From contig JACIXY010000002.1 of NCBI GenBank assembly GCA_014360195.1, positions 131,986 through 195,985 of the forward strand: 64,000 bases of DNA, written 5' to 3'. Both the position numbers and the translations under genes were made by a program. The notes under the pieces are model-generated. The model searched no databases. It saw only the letters and a list, made by a program, of their open reading frames with translations, and was not told the DNA's origin. Source of the stretch: Bacillota bacterium (GTDB lineage: Bacteria; Bacillota; SHA-98; UBA4971). Positions 62,490 through 64,000 of the stretch are shown in pieces; the stretch's first letter is position 1, and each line of letters begins with the position of its first letter.

Positions 62490-63307
62490 GTGAGAGCCGC
62501 TGTAAACTACGCAAAACCGATTGAGTTCATCCGTGCGAATGGGGATACGCGGCACAGAGAGTCTCTCGGTGTTCTTTTGGAATCCCGACAGCCTTCGGAC
62601 GAGCTTATTCAATCCGTGCTGGGAGATCAACGCACCGACGGAGGATGGTCCGTCAGTAGCCACGACGACGTAAGCTCAGTGAACCAGACACTGTGGCGCC
62701 TTACGTTGGCTGAGGAAGCGGGGATTGATGCCGGGCACGAGAGAGTCAGAGGGGCATGCGACTTCCCTCGGCAAGCCCAGTGAACGGAGGGATCTTGGGG
62801 CGAACACGTATCTCTGGCGGCAGTCTCTCCGCCTTGGGCGAAGCCTGGCGATCTCGCGTCCGGGTTATATCTGACTGCCTGCGCAGGGCGCCTGCTTGTT
62901 ACGCTGGACGGCGATGGGGAACAAGCGGCCCGCCGGGCCGGCCTTTTCCTTGCAAGTCATGCTGACGCCCTTGGTCGTCTGCGTTCGTTTCTCCATACTC
63001 ATTGGCTCGCAGCAGCACTATGGTGGGGAGTCGGCATGCGGGGCCCGCAGAAACGGCCTTGGATTACATCTTGACAAGGCTCGTCCCGTCGATCCCTGAC
63101 AACAACATCTCCTGGATGGCGGTTTCTTTGCTGTCGGCAGGCGTGCCATTCGACCACGAACTACTCAAGGAGGCGCTCATGCTGTTGGCCTTCAGGCAGA
63201 AGCCCGATGAGCGCTGGACATCGGAAGATGGTCCTTCATGGGACATTCACACGACACTGGAATGCCTACGGGCGTTCAAAATGGCGGGTGTACTGGCGCC
63301 GCTGTAA
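62490..63307 (+). pseudogene. Prenyltransferase/squalene-cyclase-like alpha-toroid protein, interrupted
   Basis: From the GTG at 62490 (AGAGGGG upstream) the frame reads RESLGVLLESRQPS...DQRTDGGWSVSSHDDVSSVNQTLWRL, the DGGW being typical of alpha/alpha-toroid terpene-cyclase-like repeats. A TGA at 62781-62783 interrupts it. The same frame continues with EGSWGEHVSLAAVSPPW to about 63045. After a one-base shift it resumes as AETALDYILTRLVPSIPDNN...WTSEDGPSWDIHTTLECLRAF to the stop at 63307. One nonsense and one frameshift mutation indicate a pseudogene. Original role unknown. Confidence 0.75.
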
Positions 63308-63533
63308 GAATTCGGTGGAAAATCAGCCATTACGATGCTCTAACCGGACGCCAGTATCGTCCGCATACGCCTCTCTGGATCATGCTCGCACAGCAACACA
63401 GGGGGAACGTAGAATCTCATGCGCTAAAAACGGGGGGACTCACTCCAGGTCTACCACGACAACTTGGCGGGGCTTTGCGCGCCCGAAAGATCATCGGGGG
63501 CAGGAGAATGTCGCGGCTGAGGCGATTGGCTAT

Positions 63534-64000
63534 ATGAGAGTAGCGCTGGATGTCACGAAAGCTACTCAAAACAAAGGCAAGAACTTGGAGGCGATGCTCG
63601 AACAGATCCGTAAGGCCGCAAGACACAAGGCTTCTCTCGTGCTCTTTGGAGAGGCCGCCCCGACCGGTCTCATCAATAATGATGATCCGGTCCACGACGT
63701 CGTCATCGCTGAGCCTATCCCCGGCCCTACGATAGATGCACTCGCTCGATCTGCAAGGGATGCCAGGATATACGGATATACGTAGCGTCAGGGATACTGG
63801 AGAAAGCCGGAAACTGCCTGTTCGACGCAGCGGTGCTCATCAACCGAAGGGGCCGGGTGGTCTCGAAATGCCGCAGGATTTCGCCGGGCTGGCACGGGTG
63901 CAACGCCGATTCATCTGTATACAGGCGCGGTGAGTCCATTCCTCGGGTAGAGACGCCGTTGGGCTCGTTTGCCTTCTTAATCTGCGGTGATCTTCTCGAT
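63534..64000 (+). pseudogene. Carbon-nitrogen hydrolase (nitrilase family), frameshifted and cut by the window end
   Basis: The ATG at 63534 opens MRVALDVTKATQNKGKNLE, then IRKAARHKASLVLFGEAAPTGL with the nitrilase active-site Glu (FGEAAPTG). Reading stops at TAG 63783 after an exact 8-base tandem duplication (GGATATAC at 63766-63773 and 63774-63781). Removing one copy restores ARIYVASGILEKAGNCLFDAAVLINRRGR. The continuation frame reaches the window edge with GSFAFLICGDLL, the region of the catalytic Cys. The Cys and Lys region beyond is partly outside. Probably an amidase/nitrilase remnant. Confidence 0.78.

Noticed and set aside
62781-62783. In-frame TGA of the alpha-toroid gene as selenocysteine
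   Set aside because: A frameshift also occurs ~260 bases later and no SECIS-like hairpin is evident directly after the TGA; decay explains both.

Overview
The window is about 64 kb of high-GC bacterial chromosome. Genes carry strong purine-rich ribosome-binding sites (GGAGG types) and often start with GTG or TTG. The gene content is dominated by TRAP-TAXI, tripartite tricarboxylate (TTT), NCS1, MFS and ABC transport, Mo-hydroxylase, UbiD/UbiX, DUF917/hydantoinase and FrhB-type iron-sulfur proteins. This fits an anaerobic or facultative, organic-acid- and amino-acid-using high-GC member of the Bacillota (clostridial/Symbiobacteria-like). That assignment is inference from gene style; no rRNA, tRNA or other phylogenetic marker is present. 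I found no CRISPR array, prophage or complete insertion sequence.

Layout, left to right. 1-705: end of a GGTCC-palindrome repeat locus. 709-11308 (all minus): Fe-S aldo/keto reductase, short HyuA-type hydantoinase/oxoprolinase, DUF917, small membrane protein, NCS1 nucleobase permease, class V aminotransferase, FCD-GntR regulator and MFS exporter, which together look like purine/pyrimidine/hydantoin handling. 11335-20131 (minus): fused TRAP permease, TAXI binding protein, DUF1850, three-subunit xanthine-dehydrogenase-like Mo hydroxylase and an FrhB-like Fe-S flavoprotein. 21078-22964 (plus): chemoreceptor. 23068-30172 (minus): second FrhB-like protein, then ubiX, lpdD-like, tctC, tctA, tctB and ubiD, a carboxylate import and prenyl-FMN decarboxylase module. 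30560-38496 (minus): second TRAP-TAXI system, FCD-GntR regulator, malic enzyme, DUF4392 (D-glutamate cyclase-like) and a TIM-barrel protein. 39249-40532 (plus): GNAT acetyltransferase and bioY. 41019-43648 (minus): class II aldolase and GlcD-type FAD oxidase. 43.7-46.3 kb: a large repeat region. 46304-49980 (minus): nitrate/taurine-type ABC importer. 50774-52687 (minus): HPr-kinase/PEPCK-like P-loop protein. 53974-56112 (plus): 3-hydroxyacyl-CoA dehydrogenase and acetate kinase. 56223-60382 (minus): AlbA_2-type ATP-binding regulator and an ABC exporter pair. 60809-64000: a decaying end with three broken genes around an intact DUF421 membrane protein.

The most unusual material is repetitive DNA. 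(1) Two related composite loci (1-705 and about 44.5-45.8 kb) are built from degenerate copies of the palindrome CTGGTCCCCAGGGGACCAG; the second has a 221-222 bp higher-order period and is followed by a 15-bp array that reads as pentapeptide repeats on the minus strand. (2) Four copies of a ~110 bp inverted-repeat element with ends GTTGCCGGTG/CACCGGCAAC, always intergenic, one lying inside a 30-bp tandem array. (3) A ~140 bp element with TTTGACA/TGTCAAA ends, one copy inserted inside another with a 5-bp target duplication. (4) Low-complexity insertions inside three unrelated proteins (MFS exporter, ABC ATPase, HPrK/PEPCK-like protein). Three TGGTATACCA-like palindromes lie upstream of both TRAP operons and the malic enzyme and suggest a shared GntR regulon.
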